Shown here: positions 13,001 through 22,870 of the stretch, piece by piece
Numbering within the stretch: position 1 is the first letter of the stretch
Layout: each line of letters opens with the position of its first letter
Source: Stropharia rugosoannulata
Taxonomy: Eukaryota; Basidiomycota; Agaricomycetes; Agaricales; Strophariaceae
DNA: 64,000 bases
Assembly (NCBI GenBank): GCA_028532985.1
Contig: JANCIK010000006.1
Coordinates: 2,480,001 to 2,544,000, forward strand
Reading direction: 5' to 3'
Made by a program: the position numbers and the translations under genes
The notes under the pieces: model-generated
Seen by the model: the letters and a program-made list of their open reading frames with translations, nothing else
The model's database searches: none
Told to the model about the DNA's origin: nothing

Positions 13001-14817
13001 TTATCAATGGTGTTATCTGACTTTTGAGATCATCTACAATATTGTAGTCCGCCTGATTCAGTCCTGCTCGATTCTGGTTCCGTAAAGCCAGTGGTTCTGT
13101 GCGCTGCGTTGACTTGCCACCGAGTCTTACCATTGCTGACTCGGGAATACCAATATCAAGTAGGCTGGTTAAAACATCATCCAAAGCATGGTTTGTATAA
13201 CAGACCACTAGTATTCTTTGCGGCGTGTAGTCATGAATAGCTTTGGCTAGTAGCGCCCCAATAAACGATTTTCCGGTGCCTCCATAAGTAATATCAGCAC
13301 ATGCAATCATAAAGCGATGAAATAAATTACTCACCAGGCGGGCCCTGAATCAAAGAGACTTTCTTGGTGAGACCGCAGAGCAATGATGCTGATTGCGATG
13401 CATCCAAGACGATGTCTTTCGAAAGAGATAATATGCGTTTGAGATTTATGCACGGGTCAAGTTCGAGTGCGCGAACAACAGGCACTGCCTGCTCGGAAAC
13501 TTCATCCAAAACATCGCCCTTTTTCCAGAGCAGCAGTTCAAACGACATAGGGAGAGTCTTTGCCTGTTGAAGACCTTTCAAGATGGGTTCGTATCCGAAT
13601 AGTGCCGTATCGATCTGTACAAGTGAAAGATCTGTCCGTGATTTGAGCCCGTATAGTGCTTTCCGTGTACTCTCTGCCTCGCTGAATTGCAGCACAATTT
13701 CTGGCGGACTTTTTGAAAGACGTTCTTCATTCCGGTTGATGGTGGCGAAGCCAATAAACTGGTCTCCAGCGAGCAAACACGCAAGTGATTGATGTTTAAA
13801 GAAGTTGCGCTTTTGCTCAAGGAAGTCCCTGCGCTGTTGTTGACTCGTGAGCCCCTTCATCTGCGGGAAGTCGGCGGTGCAACGACAAACCAGCCCCCAA
13901 TCAGAGGGCCTTTTAGCTTCAAAATCAATGTTGATAACGGCCAATCCTGTAACCTTGGAACCTCTGTGAAACCCTTTCTTCTTGTTCATAGCAATCAGAA
14001 TTTCCTCCCGCAGCTCTGACAACATGTCTTCTCGAAGAAGGCGAAACTGGTTATCCAAATGAATCGCAACACGGCTGGGCTCTGTTGCAGGATCTTCGAG
14101 CACACTCGCTGGCCTCAGGAACGACTGCCGGATCGACTGTAATTCCTCTGCAGTTGGGAGAATAGAAATTTTATGGAAGTCCACGAAGTCATTGTCGTGC
14201 CGTCCACCTGGACCATTGATAGTTGCATGACTATCGATGACCGTGGAGTTAATAATCTGAACGGTGTTGAGGACCTCATCTAATTTCTGCGCTACTGTGA
14301 CTGTGTCGCGGGACGCCGACGAAAGAAGTTTGTTTAAAATAGTTGGCATGTCGTTGTCCAGACGGAATGATATCGCATCGTCATCTGAAGGAGACATGCA
14401 CAATCGTAAAAGTAACCATCCAAAGGAATGTGTCGCGGCTTCGTCAAGATCACCATTGAGAAATGCTTTACGTAGCTCTATCCAAAAAGTTGGAGGGTTT
14501 ACCAGCTTCAGTAAAAGGTCGCTCAGGAACAAGCCATTGTTGATGACTGCGAGTTGATCGTTTTGCAAATACCGAAGTATGGCAGAACCAAAGGAGTTGA
14601 GAAACTTCGGGCTCAGATCGTAGCGAATGGCGCTTTGTAGAGCACTGAGGCCGGCCTTGCTCCCTACAAGTTTGGTGACACAGTCGACAGGATTGGTCTG
14701 GGAGGAAAAGGCTTGAAGAAAGATAGGGCCCAGGTGCGGCGTGAGCGGCGTCTTCCCGGAAAGGATATCGAGGTATGTTCTGTGCTGCCGGGCAGCTCGA
14801 GTAGCATCGCGGTCCAT
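7050..14817 (-). CDS. ZNFX1/Hrr1-like SF1 helicase fused to three CbxX-type AAA modules (copy 1)
   Basis: A protein of roughly 2,400 residues in about ten exons. Order: a helical N-terminal region (to about 490); an SF1 RNA-helicase core with Walker A GPPGTGKS at about 495, LVVCYTNHALDDVL, motif II VEEAGE, GDHKQLRPKVNNY, QQHRMRPEI and SPERLNVLLSRARNALI; an NF-X1-type cysteine/histidine stretch (CPDGGCAHPC, CGHECPSKCH, CSRGPPKDCGKC); a coiled coil and Pro/Ser linker; then three AAA modules with Walker A GNPGTGKTT, GSPGTGKTT and GPPGTGKTT near 1385, 1660 and 1945, each with a DEAY Walker B and AGY sensor. An RG-rich linker, a long ERA-rich coiled coil and a C-terminal motif CPAGFQWVNMGSYYRCRGGS follow. 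The helicase half resembles animal ZNFX1 and fission yeast Hrr1, which work in small-RNA pathways. The AAA half is of the CbxX/CfxQ/SpoVK family. All catalytic motifs look intact. The biochemical role in this fungus is inference. Confidence 0.92.
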
Positions 14818-15484
14818 GATGATAACTCCAAAGTGTGGTGGAAGGAGTAAGGATGTACCAAGAACGGCGCTCTGTTATTAGAGATAACAGCTGTATACCC
14901 ACCAAACTCTAAATAGGCGCCCGTGCACGAGACCATGCGATGAGTTGGTCAGGCCTACAGGAGGGATCTGAAGGACCTGTCCGGCATAACTTCGTAGGAG
15001 AAGCCTGATCTAGTGACTGGTATAGCTAAATCAGCTAATGCTTGTCGAATTTGCGAGCTGCTTATATACGATTGTGGCAGGTGAGCCAAAGCTGAGCCGT
15101 ATGTCCGGTCAACAAGCGCAGTACAGTTTCCGCAAAGTTTTCATAGATGTAAAGACTATAATAGTGTGCAGAGTTTGCATAGAAGAGTGACTTCCGGGGC
15201 GATATCAGTGCAAGGATAGATTTGGGATGAGGGCAAATAGGTAGTAGCAGTTGACTGGCAGGGTTATGTTTTAAGTGTTTGCAGTTGGTTTGCAGCTTTA
15301 TTTCGTATAACCGATTATCGATGGGCGGAACAAAGGAGCACCGCCGCGACCGTGACTGAGCATCCCGCGCTGTACGGTGTCGCGCACCCCGCCTGGCGTA
15401 CCTACTATAGAGTCCTTACATTACATAAACATTGACAACAAACATTTGTACCTCAAGTACGTTCGTTCGTGACGGTACATGGGT
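14818..15484. other. 5' flank of helicase copy 1 and left edge of the island
   Basis: No coding frame is supported. The stretch holds the promoter of the minus-strand giant gene, a GC-rich 15-mer at 15382-15396 that recurs inverted at 29344-29358 (14 of 15), and the leftmost GTAC-N5-GTAC dyad at 15448-15460. Confidence 0.5.
15448..15460. promoter_or_regulatory. GTAC-N5-GTAC dyad, leftmost copy
   Basis: The sequence GTACCTCAAGTAC is flanked by T and G. It lies 25 bp beyond the stop of the 15485-15984 gene and is the left limit of the motif's distribution. Confidence 0.7.
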
Positions 15485-15984
15485 ATCAATAAACATATTT
15501 TTTGTAACTGTACGTCTGGCCATCCTAAAAATATTTTAAGAACATACAGGCTGGAATACTGAAGGTCGTACCTCCGTCTGAGTGTATATAAGCTGCACCA
15601 CCTCCTTGAAATCGTCATATCGGGCGCTTTCTGTCGTCGAATCTTGATGAGCGAAATATTCGAACTTGCCCCCCCAACCCTCGATACCGAAATGCAATGT
15701 GCCTGTCAGTCGATCTGAGATGCCGTACAGACGCGCTGTCATGTGCTTTGATCCTCCACACGAGTTGCTTGTGTGTGAACCTTGACTGTAGATCAATTCA
15801 GTATATTAGCACAGTAAAAAACAGATAGATGAATATAAAAGACTGACAATACCACAAATTTCTCATTATCAGCAAGTCCTTCCACATCCTGCAGGTGCTT
15901 CATGGCTTCTTCTATCCTCTTAAGGTATTCTTGGTTCTCTGCAGACCACTTAGGTAGGAAGGACTTGTAGAAAAGAAGCTCCAT
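15485..15984 (-). CDS. Small unrecognised protein
   Basis: Three short exons by eye. The first (from the ATG at 15984) gives a helical start with ENQEYLKRIEEAMKHLQDVE. A phase-compatible intron (donor GTCAGT) then leads to FQGSHTSNSCGGSKHMTARL and GTLHFGIEGWGGKFEYFAHQ, then ARYDDFKEVVQLIYTQTE. A second intron (GTACGA...TTTTAG) leads to DGQTYSYKKYVY and a TGA at 15487-15485. The product is about 135 residues, globular-looking, with no recognised domain. A longer reading without the last intron would end PSVFQPVCS. It is the first gene of the dyad-rich island. Confidence 0.45.
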
Positions 15985-16359
15985 GGCTTGTGGGGTGAAA
16001 GTAGCTCAGATTTCAGTCATTATATACATTCAAGTAGGCTATTAGTCGTTAGTATCCATGGTGAAGAGGATCTCCAGAATCTTAGAACAAGCTCAAGAAG
16101 CAATGCCTGCAGGCAACCTTAACAGATGGGCAGGGTCTAGGGCGCTTAGTCGTCATTCTGTTAAGCGCCCAATATGGAAAACCATGTTATTATTAACAAA
16201 ATAACCTATTCTAAGAGTTAATACATGCAATCAAGCCCCAGACTATGTATGCAACATGCTGGTCATGGTGGAAGGCTGCTGAGGGTACAAACAGACTTTC
16301 ATAGGGTATATGAGGCGCGAGAAATAGACGCTTATTTGGTATATACCACCCGGTTTATT

Positions 16360-16604
16360 GTACTCAAGGTACAGTGCAAGTTTTCGTCCTCTGGGTACAA
16401 AAAACCCGTGGGGACGCGTCACCTGACGCACTAATAAAACATTGTACCGCACGAACGGTGACCGGTGAAAGACCGTACGTATGGTACGAAGTTTTTGTCC
16501 CCTGGGACCTGGGTACAAAAATCCGTGGGGACGCGTCACCTGACGCACCAATAAAATATCGTACCGCACGAACGGTGACCGGTGAAAGACCGTACGTATG
16601 GTAC
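16360..16604. promoter_or_regulatory. Dyad cluster A (3 perfect copies)
   Basis: Perfect GTAC-N5-GTAC copies are at 16360-16372, 16475-16487 and 16592-16604. Decayed copies reading GTACCGCACGAAC are at 16444 and 16561. The last two perfect copies are part of the tandem duplication. Confidence 0.75.
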
Positions 16605-16605
16605 G
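16378..16605. repeat. Direct tandem repeat, two units (111 and 117 bp)
   Basis: Unit 1 is 16378-16488 and unit 2 is 16489-16605. They abut and differ by a few substitutions and one small insertion (GGACCT) in unit 2. Each ends in the same dyad, CGTACGTATGGTACG. Confidence 0.9.
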
Positions 16606-16970
16606 ACAAATAAAATGAGCGGCATGCTCCCATTACCCTCAATCCTACCGTCTCTTCCTTCCCCACCCATCATGCACAGTCAGCCCGTCCCTGAACTCCC
16701 CTACTTATGAAAACTTAGTGAATCCAAAGAGTTGCCAAAGAGGTCAATAACCTACCACTTTTGTCGGTACAGCAGCATCCTCAAAAGACATTATTAATCA
16801 GAGGCTTCTACTAAAGGGTACATAAGGTGCACCTACAGATTTAAACCTTTCATAATCGACGACGTTTAATGATCGACCGTTACATGCTTCTGGAAGCATG
16901 ATAAAAATAGCCCTATGTACGTACCTACCATATGGGAATGATATTTGGACCTATTTTAAGACTTGTTATT

Positions 16971-17082
16971 GTACGCCTGGTACGCAAATGACCTATGCCA
17001 TATATATTGTACGTCAGGTACGATATTTTAATTGTACATCAGGTACAGACCTCGTCAATACTAAGTAGCGTACACCACGTAC
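16971..17082. promoter_or_regulatory. Dyad cluster B (4 perfect copies) upstream of the 17218 gene
   Basis: Copies start at 16971, 17009, 17034 and 17070, so the spacings are 38, 25 and 36 bp. The last copy ends 135 bp before the start codon at 17218. Confidence 0.75.
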
Positions 17083-17217
17083 AATAATTTATAGTGGCCG
17101 AGGCTGTTCCACGTGGGAATGAATGCTTATCACCAGCGATTGAACTTTGCCAGATAGATATATCACGCACATAACTGGAACATACTACTGATAAGAAATC
17201 CGTGGCAAGCTATCACC

Positions 17218-17750
17218 ATGTCCAGCTCCCCAGAAGATCAACCAAGGCGCGGATTCCTGTACTTTCCTTGCGGCGTCAATGTTCCGCTGTACAGGGTATG
17301 GGGTCAGTTCACGGAACACGAGAGGCGTTCCATAATCTCGGAATTTGATTTCGAGATTGATTACTACATGGACATGAATGGTGAAGATCTGTTGGACACG
17401 GAGAAACCGTACGATGTAGCTAAGGGAGTTCACATGCACACGAGTATGGAGCATCTTGGGAAACGTATTGTGAGTAGACTTGCCTTTGACTCCCCTTGTT
17501 ACAACCTTGTTATTGACCCATCTGGTTTCAGTGGTCACTTGCTTTTGAACTCGAGGACTTAGCGCAGAGCAAAGAATTGTGGGCTCTTTGTCGTCGTGTA
17601 TATGACTTGCAAGAACGACTACGAAATAGGTTAAATAAAGAAGTCGAGGACGAGTCCTATCAAGAACGCAGCCGGCCCTTCCAGGGCATTGGAGAAATGG
17701 TTCAGGATTCTTTGGAGGTTGAGCGGATGTTGTTCCGGGACTCACCATAG
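17218..17750 (+). CDS. Small acidic/helical protein, unrecognised
   Basis: Two exons: 17218-17469 and 17532-17750, with a clean intron (GTGAGT...TTTCAG). The protein (about 156 residues) begins MSSSPEDQPRRGFLYFPCG, continues with HERRSIISEFDFEIDYYMD and, after the join, WSLAFELEDLAQSKELWALC, and ends in a charged helix with LQERLRNRLNKEVEDE and VERMLFRDSP. No known domain is seen. The splice keeps frame and gives balanced composition, which supports coding. Four dyads lie just upstream and seven more downstream, before the next gene. Confidence 0.55.
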
Positions 17751-17808
17751 ACATGTAACATTGCACGTAGTACCTAGAGTATAATAACCTCTCTGCGTTC
17801 TCTCAGTC

Positions 17809-18035
17809 GTACTCTTTGTACAACGAGAACAGCGTGCTACAAGTACAACATGTAGTGCAATGGACATAAGCGTACGAGGCGTACGATAATAAGCGCGTAC
17901 CAACAGTACGCTAAGATAGGATCACGAAATACTGTACCTTGCGTACAGACTTCTAAAGCGTACGAAAAGTACGAAAGTCAGAGCGTACCCAGAGTACGGC
18001 CATTCTAAATTAAGCATATTCTGTACTTGTAGTAC
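17809..18035. promoter_or_regulatory. Dyad cluster C (7 perfect copies) with TATA-like box
   Basis: Copies start at 17809, 17872, 17897, 17934, 17960, 17985 and 18023. The spacings are 63, 25, 37, 26, 25 and 38 bp. The last copy is followed at 18041 by GTATATATGC, a TATA-like element, 60 bp before the ATG at 18101. One-mismatch copies are at 17769 and 17843. Confidence 0.8.
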
Positions 18036-18283
18036 GACAGGTATATATGCTTTGTAGCGGTGTGATCCCCATAAATTTTCACCTTAACTACACCCTCCAC
18101 ATGCCCAACGTCATCAATCATCGTTCCTCACTGAAGACCATGCCCAACAATCAGTCAGGAGATATAGTCGCTCTTTTAGCAGCGGGAACTACTACTTAAG
18201 GTCAGCGCTTTTGTGCTTTTGAAATATCTTCGCTGACGTCGTGCAAAGAAATCAAGAGAGAGAGAGAGAAAGCACGTATTCGC

Positions 18284-19086
18284 ATGGCCAAAAAACGAGC
18301 AACGAGGTGTGTCTAGGAAACATATTCCCTGTCACATTCTAGTTATATGCTCCCAGTCAAGGAAAACCTTCTGAAGCCCAGCGCAAAGCACATGCAATGG
18401 CCAGTCATGCATACTACCTAAGGTACGTTGGGATATGCCTTTTGGCTACTGCTTACAAGTATAATTTGTAACCAGGAATAAAGAGGCTGAGAACGAAAAG
18501 GCGAGGCAACGCATGACAAAGCGGCGGGCGGCTTTGAGAGCTAAGTACGTTTCAAAGACTCGACTAGTTGATCCATACAGATACGGGCGCCTACTAATCG
18601 TCTCTGCTACCTAGGTCAAATGCAGAGTCTGCCACTCAGTCCGCAACTATTGAAGACTGCAGATCCCATCAATCTCAACCACCCATACAATCTCAACCTA
18701 CCCTCAGCGCTCCTACCGCACTTGACTCGGTGACTTGTGAAAGGTGAGTACCCATTTGTATCTGACCTGATATGATATGAGTCATCTTTCTAAATTCGTC
18801 CAGATCTGAGATAATGATACGAAATTATCGGCACATGATTGCTGTTCAAATCCAGCCTTACACGGCAGACATTTTTCCCCGTCGCTTACTAGGGTCGGGC
18901 CTTGGCCTTTTCGACGAGCGTCCCATAAATACCAAACAGGTAATCAACTGCAACTCATTCGTATCAGCAATGGACCGTATACATGACAAGATTTGGAGTA
19001 AGCAACGGTCTGCAGAAATGAAGCACTTATGTGCAAGATTTGGGATAGAGGCCGCCGCAGTGTATTCAAGCGACTCGGATGCTTAA
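18284..19086 (+). CDS. Basic nuclear-type protein with RRAALRAK-like segment
   Basis: Several short exons can be joined in frame from the ATG at 18284 (MAKKRATS), through GKPSEAQRKAHAMASHAYYL and RNKEAENEKARQRMTKRRAA, to a Ser/Gln/Pro linker and a last exon from about 18804 (SEIMIRNYRHMIAVQIQPYT...YSSDSDA) ending with TAA at 19084-19086. The arginine/lysine-rich segment is of the kind seen in many uncharacterised agaricomycete proteins and suggests nucleic-acid binding. That is a composition argument, not a domain match. An upstream ATG at 18101 sits at the right distance from the TATA-like box, but I could not connect its frame; the original start may include one more exon (a REREK-coding GA run at 18251). 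Confidence 0.6.
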
Positions 19087-19219
19087 TTACATACATGACG
19101 TAACATCATTTCGTTCTGTAATCCTTTCTGGAATTGGAATAAAATTTTATCACTTAAAACATCCGTATTGTCTTGGTAAGAACCTTGATAAGACATTCGA
19201 TACGCACATATGTAGAGCG

Positions 19220-19770
19220 ATGGCAAGCGCTGCTCAACCTCAACTCCTAGATATGAACTCACCAAACGACGTCCATGTACACTTGCTTATGCTGGCGCAT
19301 CAAGTAGACGAAATCAAACACATGTTTCAGTCGTTGCTCGACGCACCTGGCACAGTACTACCAGCGTTACCTCGTGATGGTGAAGCTATGAGTGGTATGA
19401 AATCGTTTGTATATGCCCGACCCAACCTTGCATTACTGACATGAAGTTCTCTCATACAGACGAATTTCTGGAGTTCTATTACGACAAATTGTGTGACAAG
19501 GACTCGCCGCAACACCCAAACATGGAGGCAGTACGAGAGGTGTACGCAAGCATCATCTCAGAGGCACCCGACATCATACAAGCAGAGGCCGCATACGAAC
19601 AAGCCCGACAGTGCTCCATGCGCTTCCTCGAAAAACTTCCAGATCGGGAATATATTCTCCGACAATCAGAAGAATTTTTCGAAACCCAGGAATGTGCGCA
19701 ACTGGTGATGCTTATTACTACTCATCTGGGAATGAGGGATTTCTATATGGGGGATTTGGCTAGTACGTAG
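19220..19770 (+). CDS. Small helical protein, unrecognised
   Basis: Two exons: 19220 to about 19398 and about 19459-19770, joined by an intron starting GTATGAAATCG and ending CATACAG. The product starts MASAAQPQLLDMNSPNDVHV, has a helical region (LLMLAHQVDEIKHMFQSLLD), then DEFLEFYYDKLCDKDSPQH, AAYEQARQCSMRFLEKLPDR and a C-terminus ending FYMGDLAST. About 160 residues, acidic, with no recognised domain or membrane segment. It lies 134 bp behind the previous gene on the same strand and has no dyad of its own upstream. Confidence 0.58.
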
Positions 19771-19930
19771 TAAGACCGGGGGTACACTTCCCGCTTTTGT
19801 ACATGTGTATCCATCAGTCCACCGTGTGATCGCTCTGTAGCCTGAGGTCGCCCAGCCTCGCCCAGCATATTTACACCCTATTGGAAATTCAAGGTTTGGC
19901 CAATATCACCTAGATAAGATGAATGCTATC

Positions 19931-19982
19931 GTACGCCCAGTACAAATTTATTTTCCCCTGCTTTCCCCCGTACACACAGGAC
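19931..19982. promoter_or_regulatory. Dyad D plus one decayed copy, upstream of the 20027 gene
   Basis: A perfect copy is at 19931-19943 (GTACGCCCAGTAC). A one-mismatch copy is at 19970-19982 (GTACACACAGGAC), 39 bp on. The start codon at 20027 is 84 bp past the perfect copy. Confidence 0.65.
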
Positions 19983-20026
19983 GGTACATACATCACAGTA
20001 TTGACAACTTCGTAACTCACTCAAAT

Positions 20027-22146
20027 ATGTCTCAAAACAATGATCAACGTAAGTAATGTATGTTGTGCATATAAATGTTTATTTATACAATGCCAGTGGT
20101 TGCGGCTCGTAAGGAGGTGAGGAGGTTGACAAAGAAGTGGGATCATGTTAAAAGACGAGCAAACACAGACCGTACGCACAGGGTAACTTTCAAACGAGTT
20201 ACCGCATATACTAACTTCTGCAAACACATCTAGCCGACAAAATTGCGACGAAAGCTGAGCTTAAAGCCGCAAATGCGTTGGTTGAGGCTTTACTTGAATT
20301 TGGGTGCGTCTGGCATATGTCTTATACATGACCATAACTAAGTATCAGGGGCATTCAGAACCAGCCCGTTAACCGAACCTATGTTGTCCGACGATGACCA
20401 CGACAATATCCCTGGAATCACATTATCTGATCTGGCGCCCACTTCCGCTGTAACCGAGGGTACAGAGCGTATGGTCATCGATCCCGTTTTATTGCAGATA
20501 TCTGAAGTATCTGCCGTCGCAGAAAAGGTACGCCAGTTACATTTATTTCCCACAAGCTACTAAAAACTAACTATGAGATTTCGTTGTTTAAGGTTTTTGA
20601 TCCCCCTGTTACGGTGTCCTTGTCTGCATCGCCCTCTCTCGGCGACATTGTTCCAAACCACTCAGGCCATAATTCTACTGAGGCAAAGGATGACCAGCAC
20701 CCCATAGGTCCCAATGACCGAGGTTTCAATGTCCAGCCGCCGCGCGCTGACCCTACGAAGCCGAGTAACTGTGCCGAGCCCCCCTGCGGTCCCAGTGACC
20801 GTGTTTCTACCCAGGAGAAGACTGAGGTCCAGCCCGCCGTCGAGCCGTTGGATATCCAGGCCGCCAGTCCCAGTGCTGACCGTGTTTCCACCAAGGGAAA
20901 GGGTCGGGATGTCCAGTACACTGTGGAACAACATCCGTTGCCAGGTCCACCTCATCATGAACTGCTCGCCATGTACGGTGACCAACTCTCCTTGAATTTG
21001 ATGAACTACGATGAACTCGATCGTGTCGAGAGCGAAGGCTCGTACAAAAGGCAGAAGACTTCAAATAAGTCCGAGGACGCCACTAGAGAAATTTCTTCAG
21101 GGCCCAGTGGTGAGGCTGCTAAAGCTCGGAAACAAGCCAGTGCGAAGAAGGCGTCGGGTGCGAAGAAGGAGACCACCGAGAAGGTGTCGGCTAGCTCCAA
21201 GTTACCGGAGACCAAAGTTGCGGCGAAACTGGTTTGGGGAGATCTCTCCGAGGAGGACCAGGAGACTTATAACGGTAAGTTAGCAATTCGAATTCTTAAT
21301 CTATGTTGTTACTTACTTGAGACCTCGTACTTTAGAAGCAGGTGCGGAGGCCATTACAGAATTTGTCACAGAGAACATAGAAATACCCAGTGTTCTCAAG
21401 GTAATGGTGTTTCAAAACCAGCCGTACCTTCCAATGGCCGCCACATTTTCTGCTGAAGTTGCCATCGCTTTCTTAACGTCGGGACAAGGAAATATTCGCT
21501 GCATCCATCACTATAACGACCGTAAGGAGGATAAAGGTCCGGACGGCCCTGACATCTTAACAGGGATAGCAACTTCTCGTAGATATTACGGTGAAAGGCG
21601 ACCATTGGCTGTTCACTGTGGCTGCTCACTCGACGACACCCTCTATCAATTCTACCTCTGGAAGACTCTAACGGTTCGGTCAGGCAACCCAGCACTGTAT
21701 CATTGTCCCTACAATATGGGCTCACATGGACGCAGGGCGCCCAACCCGCGTGGCAACTGCGCTACTCGGCGTTTCTGGATTGGTTCTCTTGTTCAGGCAA
21801 CCGGGCTATCGATATACTCTCTTTATGTGCCCGACATATCAGGCGACGAATACGCGTACCGAGTAGCCATCAAGTTACGACAGCTCAAGCGCTTCAGAGG
21901 GACCTTGCACAGCTACAGGTCCCCATCAGGATCACCTTCACAGACGAAGAAAAAGCGAAGTGGTACAGGGAAGTAACTCGCGCAGAACCGATGACGCAGG
22001 ATGACGGTCAAGCTCTCCCATTGTCATTCATGCCTGATGAACTTTCGTCGGCTGCTTGGATAATGCAGCAGCGCATACAAACTGACCAAGCAATCAGACA
22101 GTTATTCCCATTCAAACCGCCCGTCGCGGCCGTGAAGCCTAACTAA
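20027..22146 (+). CDS. Large charged nuclear-type protein, unrecognised
   Basis: Exon 1 is MSQNNDQ; the next exons give LVAARKEVRRLTKKWDHVKR, DKIATKAELKAANALVEALL and a DDD-rich acidic stretch. A long exon from about 20593 carries Pro/Ser-rich sequence and then a lysine-rich tract (AKARKQASAKKASGAKKETT) followed by KLVWGDLSEEDQETYN, faintly like the helix of an HMG-box. The C-terminal frame holds QRDLAQLQVPIRITFTDEEK and AAWIMQQRIQTDQAIRQLFP, and ends with TAA at 22144-22146. The joins between 21400 and 21800 are ambiguous: two frames are open. Possible DNA-binding or chromatin protein; function not assigned. Confidence 0.55.
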
Positions 22147-22870
22147 ACTACTTAATAGTGTAGATAGTCGTTGTCTGTATCTTGAAATAGAATAATATGC
22201 CTTTGACTTGTTAATGCGAGAAGAAACTACGAGAAGATGGTCTGATTACTATATGATGTGATAACACAAGCGGGCTATGAAGGAGACTAATTTGTATGTG
22301 CATTAGAAAGATACTAATACCTGAACTGGATCCTAACCGTTCGCCAATACTATTTCGCAACGGTATGTGATTAAACTGTGTTTCTAAGATGGTCTCTGGA
22401 ATACTATTACGTTGTAAACTAATTCTCGACGTTTTGTGTGCTGCTTGCTGAATGAAATTTATCAAACACGTCCATTGTAGCGTAGATACATATGTACTTT
22501 GTGTTTAGTGTCGACATATTTTCGCATTTAGGATAATCGTCCCCCCAAAGAAATTCCTTTGCCAATCAATACTATACTACTTTCTCTTCCTAATAATACT
22601 CTTTTTGATATAGGAGGTGACTATGGTTTACAATTGCGTTCACAAGAAGGGAGCATTCTGTGTTCGTGATGTTATTGATGCTGTTCGTGATGTTATTGAC
22701 GCTGTTCGTGATGTTATTGACACGTTCGCGATGTTATTGATGCGGTTCGGGATAGTGTGGTAATGAGTTTAAGTTGTCCTCGCAAGATAGAAATTAAAAA
22801 TTTGACATTGAACAACCAGAAGGTACATTAATATGAACTGATAATGTCGATGGTAATCTACATATTGTCT
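22147..22870. other. Convergent intergenic region with a 21-bp repeat
   Basis: Between two convergent genes. Apart from the 21-bp repeat and the 46-codon frame through it, I see only AT-rich sequence. Confidence 0.5.
22662..22752 (+). repeat. 21-bp tandem repeat inside a 46-codon ORF
   Basis: Repeat units start at 22662, 22683, 22704, 22724 and 22745 (steps 21, 21, 20, 21). The first three lie in an ATG-started frame (22623-22763) and read VRDVIDA as an in-frame heptad. The one-base shortfall in unit 4 shifts the tail into TFAMLLMRFGIVW. There is no other evidence that the ORF is translated. Confidence 0.6.

Larger units (their letters stand above)
15985..17217. other. Long intergenic region with dyads and a tandem repeat
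   Basis: This 1.2-kb stretch between divergent small genes carries seven perfect dyads and three one-mismatch copies (16444, 16561, 16818), plus the 111/117-bp tandem repeat. No gene is supported; the frames through the repeat (16243-16666) are translations of repeat sequence. Confidence 0.6.

Noticed and set aside
16243..16666. Three overlapping frames with repeated RPHGF / GDASPD motifs
   Set aside because: They are translations of the 111/117-bp tandem repeat on both strands, with no splice or start evidence.
22608..22625. Shine-Dalgarno-like AGGAGGTG seven bases before the ATG at 22623
   Set aside because: The genome is eukaryotic; coincidence.
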